Below are positions 1-9,314 of a DNA stretch of 33,650 bases, in pieces (position 1 is the stretch's first letter; each line of letters begins with the position of its first letter). The notes beneath the pieces are model-generated. The model was not told where the DNA came from, did not search any database, and worked only from the letters and a program-made list of their open reading frames with translations. This stretch comes from Acidithiobacillus sp. (GTDB lineage Bacteria > Pseudomonadota > Gammaproteobacteria > Acidithiobacillales > Acidithiobacillaceae), in the NCBI GenBank assembly GCA_028065135.1, contig JAPTWR010000115.1, forward strand, positions 1-33,650, written 5' to 3'. The translations under genes were made by a program, and so were the position numbers.

Positions 1-5
1 ATTCC

Positions 6-11
6 TATAAT
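6..11 (+). promoter_or_regulatory. -10 box of the tRNA-Lys promoter
   Basis: A perfect TATAAT lies 11 bases before the mature tRNA 5' end and is followed by a GC-rich discriminator (acggg), as expected for a stable-RNA promoter. The -35 box would fall outside the window. Confidence 0.6.
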
Positions 12-22
12 ACGGGTCCTCC

Positions 23-98
<76 letters not shown>

Positions 99-106
99 AA
101 TAAAAC

Positions 107-143
107 AGGCACTTAGGATGATTTCCTTGGTGCCTTTATTTTT
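107..143. terminator. Bidirectional rho-independent terminator
   Basis: The stem aggcac (107-112) pairs with gtgcct (130-135), with an inner stem agga/tcct (115-118 with 124-127). On the plus strand it is followed by tttattttt, and on the minus strand by gttttattt. It can therefore end both the tRNA transcript and the leftward BREX operon, which stops at 196. Confidence 0.8.
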
Positions 144-195
144 CCATCCAACCTATGTCCAACCTTAATGCTATCAAACCCTAACTCCATTCTCT

Positions 196-2244
196 TCACT
201 CAGCCATAGCCTTCAACAGCGCGTCTCTGGCATCGGAGTAAAACTGGATGTCGATCTTAGTTGCCGTGTCATCGGACAAGTCGACCAGCTGGCGCCGACA
301 CGCCACCGGCATGAGCAATGAGGTCGCGCCTTTCTCAACGGCGATCTCAGCGATCGTGACCGCGTTGTGGACTGGTTCGATTGAGCCGCCGAGGTTGATC
401 TCGCCAACGATGATCAAGCCCCCGCGAACGCTTCGCTTCAAGAGCGACGTGCATAAAGCCACCAACGAGGCCACGCCCAGCTTCGCGCCTGACTTGGCGG
501 CATCAAACGCCCGAAGCTGCACCGTGAACTCATGCTGCCGAGGGTCTTTGCCACCAACCAACTGCAATGACCTGGCGTACAGGTTCTGCTCGGCGAAGCC
601 AATGCTCTCGCGGAACGCAGGGGGAATGGGCTTGTTGAGAACCTTCACGCCAGACCCAGGGCCTTCGTTCACCTCAATGCGGTAGAGACCTGAATTTTCC
701 TCCCCGCCACCAGGGCTGATGGCCCACACTTGTCCCGGCTCCAGCGGGTCGCCGCCAATGCTGTTGTCGTTTTGCAGCTCAGGCGTCGAGACAAACTTCT
801 CCACGCCATCTGCGCCCATGATGTAGCTGAAATGCGTGTTCCGAAACTCGGCGGCGCCGACCCTCTTCTGCTGCTCCTTGACGCGGCGTCGGACCTCCGT
901 GGCGATGCGAACGGCCCATTCCAGGTCTTCATCCGGAACCGGGGTGTCCGAGCTCGGGTACAACAGCTTGAGTAGGCCGCTGACAGTCTTGTTGACCGCA
1001 TTCGTGTCCCGGCCAGACAGGGCGCCGCCGAAGAAAACGCGGTTTTGCAGCTCGCTCACCCGGCTCTGGTTCCGAAGCTGGCTCCAGCATTCGGACAGGA
1101 AATCGCTGACCAGGCCGAAGTGATTGGTGACCAGGTCCTTGTTGATCTTGGGCACATCCCAACCCGGCAAGAACGCATGGATGCGATCCATGAAGGCAGT
1201 GTCGTCGCGCATCTCTGGCGGCATAGGACCAAACAGGTGCCCCACGCGTTGCTGGTGTTCCACATCGACGTCGAAATTGCCGACCAGGACGATGCTGCCG
1301 TCCGCCCGGATGCTCTCCTTGCCACGGCTGAACTCGCCGGACTCCATGTAGCCCTTCATGATGTTCACGCCGTCCTTCTGGTCGAACGAGATGCCTGACA
1401 CCTCATCGAAGCAGACCACGTCGTACTGGCACACCAAGCCTCGACGGCCCTTGGGTGTGTTCTCCACGAACATCTTGGCCACAGTCGCCTTGCCGCCGGA
1501 AATGAGGTGGGCGTAGGGCGAAACCTGCTGGAACAGATGGCTCTTGCCCGTGCCACGCGGACCGATCTCCACTAGGTTGTAGTTGCGCTCCACAAAGGGC
1601 ACCATGCGCAGGAGCAGGGCGTTTCGCTGGCGGTCGCTCAGCCCGCCTGACTCAATGCCGATGGATCGGAGCAGAAAGCACTTCCATTCCTCGGTGGTGA
1701 ACGCCTGACGGGCCTTGGCCAGGGTGTCCAACACGTCGCGCTTGGACAGCTGAATCTCCCGCAGCGACGTGATCCCAAACGGACGCCCTTTTGCTTCCTG
1801 CGCGATCGCCACATCGAACGTCACGCCCAGTTCGGCATAGAAGCCACCGGTCAACATGCGTTCGTGCTGATTGACCAGCTCGCTGCTGATGCGCACATCG
1901 GTCAGGCGCAGGCTCGGCAGGCTGGCGACGTACTCGCCCTTGTTGTCCACGCGCGCGGTCACGAGGTCGATGATCTTCACCTCGCCGGTTTCCAGCGCCT
2001 TGGCCTTGAACAACTCCTCCTCGCCGGCGCGCACCGTGCGGGACTTGAGCTGGCGCTGCACGATCTCGAGCCCCTCGTCGATCTCCTCTTGATCGGTGCT
2101 AGCGCAATAGCGCCCGAGCATGAACTCGACAACGTAGGTGGGGACCGGAAACTGGCGACTGAAGGTGCGGACCAAGTCTTTCCGGACCAGGTAACCGTCC
2201 AACACCGAGGCGGCTTTCTTGTCTATCTGATCCAGTTCAATCAT
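196..2244 (-). CDS. brxL: BREX system ATPase/Lon-like protein BrxL
   Basis: BrxL is the last gene of type 1 BREX. It is an AAA+ protein that forms MCM-like rings on DNA and is needed for phage exclusion but not for host methylation. At 682 residues this protein has the usual length. Walker A is GPRGTGKS (228-235) and Walker B is VVCFDE (276-281). A C-terminal Lon-protease-like fold spans about 575-680 (VGEINLGG at 613-620 matches the Lon core). The Lon Ser-Lys dyad is not apparent: the position of PSAG reads AKLG, so this domain is probably not a protease. The ATG start lies 3 bases after the pglZ stop, so the two are cotranscribed and probably translationally coupled. Identification is firm from sequence and gene order. 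Confidence 0.95.
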   Translation of the reverse strand: MIELDQIDKKAASVLDGYLVRKDLVRTFSRQFPVPTYVVEFMLGRYCASTDQEEIDEGLEIVQRQLKSRTVRAGEEELFKAKALETGEVKIIDLVTARVDNKGEYVASLPSLRLTDVRISSELVNQHERMLTGGFYAELGVTFDVAIAQEAKGRPFGITSLREIQLSKRDVLDTLAKARQAFTTEEWKCFLLRSIGIESGGLSDRQRNALLLRMVPFVERNYNLVEIGPRGTGKSHLFQQVSPYAHLISGGKATVAKMFVENTPKGRRGLVCQYDVVCFDEVSGISFDQKDGVNIMKGYMESGEFSRGKESIRADGSIVLVGNFDVDVEHQQRVGHLFGPMPPEMRDDTAFMDRIHAFLPGWDVPKINKDLVTNHFGLVSDFLSECWSQLRNQSRVSELQNRVFFGGALSGRDTNAVNKTVSGLLKLLYPSSDTPVPDEDLEWAVRIATEVRRRVKEQQKRVGAAEFRNTHFSYIMGADGVEKFVSTPELQNDNSIGGDPLEPGQVWAISPGGGEENSGLYRIEVNEGPGSGVKVLNKPIPPAFRESIGFAEQNLYARSLQLVGGKDPRQHEFTVQLRAFDAAKSGAKLGVASLVALCTSLLKRSVRGGLIIVGEINLGGSIEPVHNAVTIAEIAVEKGATSLLMPVACRRQLVDLSDDTATKIDIQFYSDARDALLKAMAE

Positions 2245-2247
2245 GCG

Positions 2248-4593
2248 TCATCCTCCGCCGATCACGGTGTTTGCCTCGGCGACCAGTTCGCCCGATGCGC
2301 TAAGCAGAACCAGAAACGCCGCACGGCCTTGCAGCTCTTCGTTTTCAACAACCACCGATGCGGTGCCGTTGTCCTTGAGCAGCTTCACGCTCACGACCAC
2401 GCTGGAAGCCGGGTCGCCCGCCTGGGTGCGAATGTCCAGGGACAGATTCGCGTACTGGCCGTCCACGGCCACCGTGCAGCGCAAACCCTTCCAGGCGATG
2501 TCGGTGACCTCGGTCACCTGCTTGGCCGAAGCGCTCCCGCTCCGAGTCACCACCAGATCCAAGGTCAGGCACTCTTGCAGGCTCAACCCGCCGTGGTTGT
2601 AGTCCACGGATTTGCCATAGCAGCTCACGCCGTCGGCCAGTGCGAACTGCTGATGGGGGTTCCAGAACCAGGGGTACAAGCGCTCACCGGTGGAAGCGCC
2701 GGGCTTGATCGAGGCGCAGCGCCCCCATCTGTTGTCGGTGAGGTCCTTGGACATCTGAATCGTGGGTAACTTGCCCGGCATGAGGAGCCAGCCGTGGTCG
2801 GTCACCACCCTAACACTGTTCCAACCGGCAGCCAACAAGGCGCCGATGCGTTCTGCAATCTCAGCAAGAAGCGGGTCGATGTGCTTGGCCAGCTTCCAGC
2901 CGCGCGCATGCCCCTCGCTATCGATGTCGCCGAATTCGCACCACGCGTTGCCCTGGCCGTCACCGTTTTCGGTTCGGTCCAGCACCTCCCAGTGGTTGTC
3001 GTTCAGCAGCTTCCTCAAGTGGTAGCCGCCCTTCAGAGACTGGCCGGTGGCAGCGACGCAAGGTTCGAAGTCATCACAGTCGTCGGTGCCACTGATCTTG
3101 GTCCGCACTGGCGAAGCAGCCGCCTTACCGGTTGCGGTCACGCTGGGCAGCGCCGTCCAGCTCATGGCCTCCGCTACCTTGCAACCGCGTGTCTCCAGGA
3201 CAGCCGAGAGACGGCGAGCCGCGTCAAAGCGCAGGCCATCCACGAACAGCACGCACTCGCCCTTGGAGACGGCGAAGGCCTTGGCGCTGGCGATCGTTCC
3301 ACCGGGGTAACTCGATCCATCGACCAGCTTTTGCAGGTAGCGCGCAGACTCCTCCAGCCACGGCAGATAGATCGCCCGAACAGCGGCTGTCACCGCATCA
3401 ACGTCTGCCGACTTGTCTACGGACGCCAGCGCTGACAGCACCGCATCGTCGGCGCGCCAGCCCTGCGTGGCATACCCTGCCTGCAAGTCCGCAACCGAGC
3501 CGGCCGCCAACGCCGTCTCGGTCACCTCCGCAACCACTGCCAGGTGCTTCGCGGCCAGCGCCAGCGGCGATTCGCCCAACTCGGCCCATACCAGCTCACG
3601 GCGCAGCGCATGGGCCTTCTCCAGCTCCAGCACCCGCTTCCTGGCCTCGTGCGCAGGCAGGTGGTCCAAACCCAGCAGATCATTCTGGAGCGACTTCTCC
3701 TGCTCTTCGTTCCATTGCGGCCAACCGCTGAGCTTTTCTGCGGGCGTGTCGAAGATGCCCAGGTCGGGCGGCTTGCACTGGCGGATTCGGTTCGGAATGT
3801 TGGGGTAGCGCTTCGGTGCTTCGCTGTACCGCTCCCACACTGAATGCCAGGGTCCCTCGCGCGTCGCCAACTTACTGGCGCCCGCCAGAACGCCATCGGC
3901 CTGGGGGTTGAACGCCAGCTGTGACTTGCAGACCTCCACAAAGGCCTTCCACTCGTTGGCGCCGCGCGTGGTCTGGAACGCGTCGCCCAGATCCAGCCAC
4001 TGCAGCAGGTCGCGCACCGGGTCGCCGCCGGTCAGTAGGGTGTTGAAGTAGTCCTTGTCCAGCCGCTTGCCCTTGAGCAGTTCAAGCTCTTCATCCAGCA
4101 GTCGGTAAAGCGCCAGTTGCATGGCGTTCTTGGCGTCATTGTCCTGGGCCACGTCCAGACCCATGCCGCCTTGGTCGGACTTCAGGAAGGCCATGATGGT
4201 CCAGTCCTTGGCGTTCGCTTGTGACCAGATCACGCCTCGGTACTGCAGTTCAGCCAAAGGCTTCAAGAGGTTTGGGCAGTCTTCGATCGCCCGCAAATCC
4301 TGGCGGCTCACACCAGGCAGGTAGAACACCGGCACGCGGTCGGCCGGCAGTGTCGCATCGGGCGCTTTGCCCGCAATCACACAGCGCAGCCAAATGGCCG
4401 GCCCCGTACGGTTTTCGGGCGTGTAGTCGCCCAACACCAGCAGTTCCGCCAATTCGCTCTGCAGGCGAGGAATCACCGCCTCCCACTGGCGGTCCTTGTC
4501 GGGCCACAAGATGCACGAGGGGGCAACCTGAACCTCGGGGTTGAAGACTGCCGAGTCACGCAGGGTCTTGACTAGGTGTTCGATCACCCTCAT
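2248..4593 (-). CDS. pglZ: BREX alkaline-phosphatase-superfamily protein PglZ
   Basis: PglZ is the signature BREX protein. It has an alkaline-phosphatase-type fold, and with PglX it is needed for methylation and defence. The protein has 781 residues. The metal-binding strand LFVDGLRFD (449-457), the nucleophile segment ALPSVTATGK (481-490) and the VVTDHGW metal site (596-602) are all visible in family order, so the phosphatase core looks intact. The ATG overlaps the stop of the preceding 429-aa gene by 4 bases (ATGA), and brxL starts 3 bases after its own stop. Its GC content is higher than that of the gene just upstream in the operon. Its exact substrate in BREX is unknown. Confidence 0.95.
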   Translation of the reverse strand: MRVIEHLVKTLRDSAVFNPEVQVAPSCILWPDKDRQWEAVIPRLQSELAELLVLGDYTPENRTGPAIWLRCVIAGKAPDATLPADRVPVFYLPGVSRQDLRAIEDCPNLLKPLAELQYRGVIWSQANAKDWTIMAFLKSDQGGMGLDVAQDNDAKNAMQLALYRLLDEELELLKGKRLDKDYFNTLLTGGDPVRDLLQWLDLGDAFQTTRGANEWKAFVEVCKSQLAFNPQADGVLAGASKLATREGPWHSVWERYSEAPKRYPNIPNRIRQCKPPDLGIFDTPAEKLSGWPQWNEEQEKSLQNDLLGLDHLPAHEARKRVLELEKAHALRRELVWAELGESPLALAAKHLAVVAEVTETALAAGSVADLQAGYATQGWRADDAVLSALASVDKSADVDAVTAAVRAIYLPWLEESARYLQKLVDGSSYPGGTIASAKAFAVSKGECVLFVDGLRFDAARRLSAVLETRGCKVAEAMSWTALPSVTATGKAAASPVRTKISGTDDCDDFEPCVAATGQSLKGGYHLRKLLNDNHWEVLDRTENGDGQGNAWCEFGDIDSEGHARGWKLAKHIDPLLAEIAERIGALLAAGWNSVRVVTDHGWLLMPGKLPTIQMSKDLTDNRWGRCASIKPGASTGERLYPWFWNPHQQFALADGVSCYGKSVDYNHGGLSLQECLTLDLVVTRSGSASAKQVTEVTDIAWKGLRCTVAVDGQYANLSLDIRTQAGDPASSVVVSVKLLKDNGTASVVVENEELQGRAAFLVLLSASGELVAEANTVIGGG

Positions 4594-5879
4594 GGCATGC
4601 TCTCTTGAATTTTTTTCTGCCAGGCCAGAACCACAGCTTTGTTTCCCTTGGCGACCGCATCGATGATAGTTGCGAGTGCTGTTGTTTCAGTGCTGTGCGT
4701 ACCCACATACCCGGAACGGATCAGTCCGATCATGTCGGCTTCGCGCAGATAGGTTCCATCCAGAGCGTCATAGCTCATACGAACACCGCCGCGTGGCCCT
4801 TTGGCGGCAGGGGTGGCGAGAATGTGCTTCAAATGGTCGAGCGAGATGAGAAGCGATGGATGCGAGTCATCGACGATTTTTCGTTTCACAAACTTGAAGA
4901 AGAACGGATTGCGGTTCAGTCGATAGTCAGTCGGGGCAGCCTGAATGGCGGGAATCTTCATTCGCGCAATCTCTTTCCGAAGCTGCTTGTCCGGACGGAA
5001 ACGCCAGTCGCCTTTGGCCTCTTTATCTTCTTCCAGCATTTTGTACTGGATCATGACCATATTGCCCCGGGTTTCGTTGACGTAAATGAGATCAACGCCC
5101 AGCATTTTTTCCAAGGGCAACTTGTTCGCGGTGTAAATCACCAGCCGTTCATCGCCTTTCCGAAAAACAGCGCGCCCGGTGACATCCTTAGCAATGGCAT
5201 CAAACCCTGGAAGGTGTGATGCATCCGCGTTTACCACATTGTCTTCGTAGAGATAGGCACCAATTAGGCCGAGTCCAGAAGATGCCCCGTGTTTAAGGAC
5301 TACCTCGTCGGGTAGCGCATTACCTCGAATGCCAAAGGCATCCATGGCAGTTTGTATGGCGTCTTCCTGTGCCCAGTTGGCGTTCGGCGCCTGGCGTAGC
5401 TTGGGCAGTTGCGATAGCGCGGTGTCAAGAGCCGCTTGATTCTCTGAATCCGCAGCCAGTATTTCAATGAGATGACCGCTCAACTTTGGCGAAAGATTTG
5501 CGAATTGGCCCTCTGCTGAAATGCGCCCGCTGAACATCCGCTTCATTCGCGAATCGGTGAGCTTGGCCCCAATCTCCTGCAGCGAGGACGGCTTTATCGG
5601 CCGCAGTTTTTTGATTGTTAGACGAGAATCAAAAGTGCTGACGGCGACTTTCCGCGTCACTGTGGAGAGGTAGCAACGCGGTGTGCCTTGCTCTTGAATT
5701 TCCATTAAGCAAAGCGTCGGCAGCTTGCAGTCCTGAAGAACTGAGTGCGGTTTCACGATGGTGAGATGCTCGAAACCTTGCCGCGAATTGTGCAAAGATT
5801 CCGAATAAGCCTCGTCGAAGCGAATCAAGATCATGGGTTTTTTCTGAACCCATTCGGCGATCTTGATCGATGCGCTCAC
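4590..5879 (-). CDS. BREX-embedded protein, possible PD-(D/E)XK (Mrr-like) nuclease
   Basis: This 429-residue protein is not a BREX core component, and I do not recognise it as a named family. Its start overlaps the pglX stop, and its stop overlaps the pglZ start, both as ATGA. It is therefore translated as part of the operon rather than inserted beside it. Residues 254-282 hold LPLEKMLGVDLIYV followed after a short loop by MVMIQYKML. The spacing of D263, Q278 and K280 on two predicted beta strands resembles the D...QxK active site of Mrr-type restriction endonucleases. A second conserved-looking block is NRNPFFFKFVKR (322-333). No signal peptide or membrane segment is seen. Base composition is AT-richer than pglZ, suggesting separate acquisition. 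Known BREX loci can carry accessory type IV restriction enzymes such as BrxU, and a similar role is my inference. A structural or regulatory role remains possible. Confidence 0.8.
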   Translation of the reverse strand: MSASIKIAEWVQKKPMILIRFDEAYSESLHNSRQGFEHLTIVKPHSVLQDCKLPTLCLMEIQEQGTPRCYLSTVTRKVAVSTFDSRLTIKKLRPIKPSSLQEIGAKLTDSRMKRMFSGRISAEGQFANLSPKLSGHLIEILAADSENQAALDTALSQLPKLRQAPNANWAQEDAIQTAMDAFGIRGNALPDEVVLKHGASSGLGLIGAYLYEDNVVNADASHLPGFDAIAKDVTGRAVFRKGDERLVIYTANKLPLEKMLGVDLIYVNETRGNMVMIQYKMLEEDKEAKGDWRFRPDKQLRKEIARMKIPAIQAAPTDYRLNRNPFFFKFVKRKIVDDSHPSLLISLDHLKHILATPAAKGPRGGVRMSYDALDGTYLREADMIGLIRSGYVGTHSTETTALATIIDAVAKGNKAVVLAWQKKIQESMP

Positions 5880-8800
5880 TTGGCCTTCTCCCGACCAGCA
5901 CGCTTCTTGGCCAAGGTCAAATGATGGTCATTAATCCGGTCGCCCACCTTTCCGCCGTACTGCGGGCCAAGGTCGTACCAAGGGGCGGACGGCACATCAC
6001 TTCCGCGGTCCTTTTCCCAATGCAGGCTCTTTGGCTTGTCTCTTAAAACGCCAGCGCCTTTTTTCCCGACGTCGGGAACCGATAGGAAGGGACGGATGTT
6101 CAAGCGCACCCCGTCGTTGAGATCGGGGTTCCAGCCAATGGGCTGCTGCTCGATGGGCTTCCAGCGCACAAAGATGTCGTAGGGCGCCTCACCGGCCAGG
6201 ATTAACTCCAGGCGCTTCTTCAGTGCCTCAGCCGCCGCCAACTTTTCCTGAGCGCCATCGACGCCGCTCTCAGCATCGCGCTTCTTGCGGCTGATCCAGT
6301 CACCTAGGTAGGTGTAGATCAACGCCTCCAGCGTCTTGTAGTCAAGCTTGTGGTAGTTGACCAAGGCGGCAAAGCCATCGCGCAGGCCGTCCCAGATGTG
6401 CCAGACAAACGGACGATTTCCGAACAGTGCGCAGTGCTGGGTGAAGAACTTGTCGCGCAGCCAGGTTTCCAGCGACTTGCCGGTGTGTTCGGCTGCCGTT
6501 AGCAACCGTGCCAGTACGTCATTGCTCCAGTTCTCACCATACGCTGCGGCCAACAGATTGAGTAAGCGGTCGGCGGCGCTGGCCTCGCGGCCCACTGGCG
6601 GGATGCAGACGATGCCGTCACTGTCTGCGTGCGGAAGCAGGTCCCGGCTCCTCGCCACCCAAGCCCGCGCTTCATCCGCAATTTCGATGGTGTCGTCGGT
6701 CTCTGCCGGCCAGCGGTATCCGAGCAGGCGTGCGATAGCCACCTGCAACACGGTGTGATCGGTGCGAATCGGGCCGGGCACGGTCCACTTTTTGACGTCA
6801 TCCCAAACCACTGAGCCGCATGGGTGACCGTGAAAGATCCACTGGGTAGGGTCGTCGGAGTATGGCTTTGGCAGGCCGTTGGGGTAGCGCTCGGCCGCGA
6901 CCTCTTGCCAGTGCTCAAGGTCGAACGGCACATTCAGCAGCGTCTTAGGTGCGAGTTTGAGGGATTTGTCGATGCTCCTGACCGAGCGGCTGAACTCACC
7001 GCTTTCGCAAAATACCCAGATGGCAGGTAAATGCTTCGGGTTGTTCGGGACGATGGCGCTGCTGTTTGAGTCGAATGGCTCGCCCGTGTATAGCGCTGAA
7101 TCGACGCTTCCCATCAATCCGACTACGATTCCATGTCTGCCCCAGAATGGTTTCCCAGCCCGCCAGTTTTGGGCTGCATGATTAAGATGCTTGACGCTAT
7201 CGGCCAGAGCGGCCAGGCGCCCAGACTCCTTCTCCCATAGCAGTATTTTCTCTCGGCCTGCGAAGGGCATCATTGTGTTGACTGCAGTCTGTGCCAGCTC
7301 CCATGCGTTGCCTTTCTCTGCAACTTCCCAAAAAAGACCAAAGAACTGATTCAGGTCTCCTGCATGGAGTCCGCTTCGGGCGTCAGCATATTCCTGTAAT
7401 AGAGCTGTTGCACCCGTGCGCTTCGCAATAAATCGAACATCAGGATTTTCTAGGAGATCGGTCTTCGATATTCCAATAATCGGCACAGTCGTTAGCCCGC
7501 TAATGTTTTCTTCAACGGAGTTGGCAGACGTACCATCCAGAAGCTGGATAGCACTCGGTCCCTTAGAATTGGAATAGAGGAATAGTGCCGGGTTCGCTCG
7601 AATTGCTGAAGAAAATGCGTTCCATCCAAGGCGGGCTATTAGCGTAGGCGAATAAGTTGCTAGGAAGTGTTGGCGATACTTCGTGTATGGCCGCAAATAC
7701 ATCCACTCCCCAAGAGTGATTAATGCTGCCGTACCTGAATCAGTAGCAAGCAAGTCCGCGCACCTCTCCACAAACATAAGTGCTAGTTCGTGCTTCGCCT
7801 CGGGGTAGGTTCGTCTACCGAAATCCACTAATTCAGCCGATTGATATCCCACTCCAAGGTATGGCACGTTGGTAGCGACCAAGTGATAACGGTCGCCGAG
7901 AAGGTGGGCGGCATCGAGGAGCCCTAAGGCACTCAAAGCGGAATCCCAACGCGACTCCCCGTCGCTGCTGGTCTTGGCGCTTTCCCGGGCCAGCGCCGCG
8001 TGAAGCAGTTCCCCCAGATGAGAGTAGTCGGCGCTAAACAGGTCGCCCACTTGCCGAGTGGGCGAGATCAGGCTGCCTAGGAGCGGCGCCTGGGAAAAGA
8101 GTTGGTGCAGCCGTGCCAGACCCTCACGCAGATGGGCACCATTGGGGGCGTCGGTCGGCACTAGTGCTTGCCAGTCCTCGGCCTTGGCAACTACTTTCAG
8201 GCCGCAGCACGCGATGTTCGGTGCCGGTATTTCTCGCACACCAAGCGGCTTGCCGGATGCATCTGGATAGCGCCAGGCTTCCAATGCCACCGCAAACACG
8301 GCGATCTCCACGCAGCGAGGGTCGATCTCTAGGCCATGGATGTTCTCAGCGAGTACACGGTTGATGGCCTCCTTGGCACTCAGGCCCTCTGCCGCCATGC
8401 GCATCGGCACCAGCATCAGGAAGGCGGCCACCAGGAAGTGGCCCGAACCGCAGCACGGGTCGAGCAGCTTGAAGTCGGCCAGCGAGTCGGGCCAGCCCTC
8501 GAACTTGCCTGCGGCCGGGGTACCGTCTTCCAGGGTGCGGAAATAGTCGAGCTTGACTGAGCATGGCTTGCCCTGATGCCGGGTGACCCACCAGGCGCCG
8601 AGCGAGTTGTGCAGCAAGAAGGCCACCATGTACGGCTCGGTGAAGAGCTGGGTGACGGCGGGCAGCTCGTCGGCGCCGATCTTCACTTCCGACTTGTTGA
8701 TGCGCTCCTTGTTGTCTGCCTGCCAGAATTGGTACACCCAGCCCAGGCTGTCGCTGGCCTTGAAGACCGCATCGGGCAGGTCCTTGACCAGACGTTCCAG

Positions 8801-9301
8801 CTCGCTCTGATGCTCGGGCGCAAAGGTCAGCTCGAACACCGGTGAGCCAGGCTTGAACACCTGCGGCAGCATGCGGGCGGCCAACTTGCCGGCCAGCTCC
8901 CAACCGCTCTTGGCGCCTTCGTCCGGGGCGAGCTCATCGCACTCTTCGATGGTGACGGCCACACCGTCGTACATCAGCAAGTTGTTGTCTGCCAGAAAGC
9001 GTGCAAACAGCATGCGGTGCCAGTGCTGGTAGGCCACCTCTTGCACCAAGTGCTGAACCTCTTGCTTGCCGTAGGTCGGGTTGGTGCTCTTCGAGTCGCG
9101 AGCGTCACCGAGCTGCTTGCCGTGGGTGCGCAGGCGGTTACGCAGCACCTTTTCGGCATCGCTCAAGAACACTTCAGGCTTGTCGTGGCCGACGCCCAGT
9201 TGCTCCACCGCCGCTTGCGCGGCAGTTTCAGCGACCGTGCGTGCCGCTTTGACGGTTTTCTCCAGCGCGCTACGCAGGTCTTTGTCGAGTGCTTGCATCA
9301 T
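5876..9301 (-). CDS. pglX: BREX adenine-N6 DNA methyltransferase PglX
   Basis: PglX uses S-adenosylmethionine to methylate adenine in a non-palindromic BREX motif, marking host DNA as self. The protein has 1141 residues. SAM-binding motif I is DPCCGSG (281-287), followed by HGLEIDPRC (322-330). The catalytic motif is TNVPYLG (477-483), the NPPY variant usual for PglX. The central part after the catalytic motif, where specificity is set in such enzymes, is clearly lower in GC (lines at 7441 and 7561 are about 47-50%) than the N-terminal part (about 68% near 8401). This suggests a swapped recognition domain. The ATG start lies 13 bases after the brxC stop. No long homopolymer suitable for phase variation is seen. 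Active-site motifs are intact. Confidence 0.96.
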   Translation of the reverse strand: MMQALDKDLRSALEKTVKAARTVAETAAQAAVEQLGVGHDKPEVFLSDAEKVLRNRLRTHGKQLGDARDSKSTNPTYGKQEVQHLVQEVAYQHWHRMLFARFLADNNLLMYDGVAVTIEECDELAPDEGAKSGWELAGKLAARMLPQVFKPGSPVFELTFAPEHQSELERLVKDLPDAVFKASDSLGWVYQFWQADNKERINKSEVKIGADELPAVTQLFTEPYMVAFLLHNSLGAWWVTRHQGKPCSVKLDYFRTLEDGTPAAGKFEGWPDSLADFKLLDPCCGSGHFLVAAFLMLVPMRMAAEGLSAKEAINRVLAENIHGLEIDPRCVEIAVFAVALEAWRYPDASGKPLGVREIPAPNIACCGLKVVAKAEDWQALVPTDAPNGAHLREGLARLHQLFSQAPLLGSLISPTRQVGDLFSADYSHLGELLHAALARESAKTSSDGESRWDSALSALGLLDAAHLLGDRYHLVATNVPYLGVGYQSAELVDFGRRTYPEAKHELALMFVERCADLLATDSGTAALITLGEWMYLRPYTKYRQHFLATYSPTLIARLGWNAFSSAIRANPALFLYSNSKGPSAIQLLDGTSANSVEENISGLTTVPIIGISKTDLLENPDVRFIAKRTGATALLQEYADARSGLHAGDLNQFFGLFWEVAEKGNAWELAQTAVNTMMPFAGREKILLWEKESGRLAALADSVKHLNHAAQNWRAGKPFWGRHGIVVGLMGSVDSALYTGEPFDSNSSAIVPNNPKHLPAIWVFCESGEFSRSVRSIDKSLKLAPKTLLNVPFDLEHWQEVAAERYPNGLPKPYSDDPTQWIFHGHPCGSVVWDDVKKWTVPGPIRTDHTVLQVAIARLLGYRWPAETDDTIEIADEARAWVARSRDLLPHADSDGIVCIPPVGREASAADRLLNLLAAAYGENWSNDVLARLLTAAEHTGKSLETWLRDKFFTQHCALFGNRPFVWHIWDGLRDGFAALVNYHKLDYKTLEALIYTYLGDWISRKKRDAESGVDGAQEKLAAAEALKKRLELILAGEAPYDIFVRWKPIEQQPIGWNPDLNDGVRLNIRPFLSVPDVGKKGAGVLRDKPKSLHWEKDRGSDVPSAPWYDLGPQYGGKVGDRINDHHLTLAKKRAGREKAK

Positions 9302-9314
9302 GGGGAATCAGGCC

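Noticed and set aside
1864..2769. 301-codon plus-strand frame opposite brxL/pglZ
   Set aside because: It straddles two well-identified BREX genes on the other strand, has no recognisable motif and is a high-GC antisense shadow.
5876..9301. Phase variation of pglX by a homopolymer tract
   Set aside because: I read through the gene and saw no long G or C run that would support slippage.
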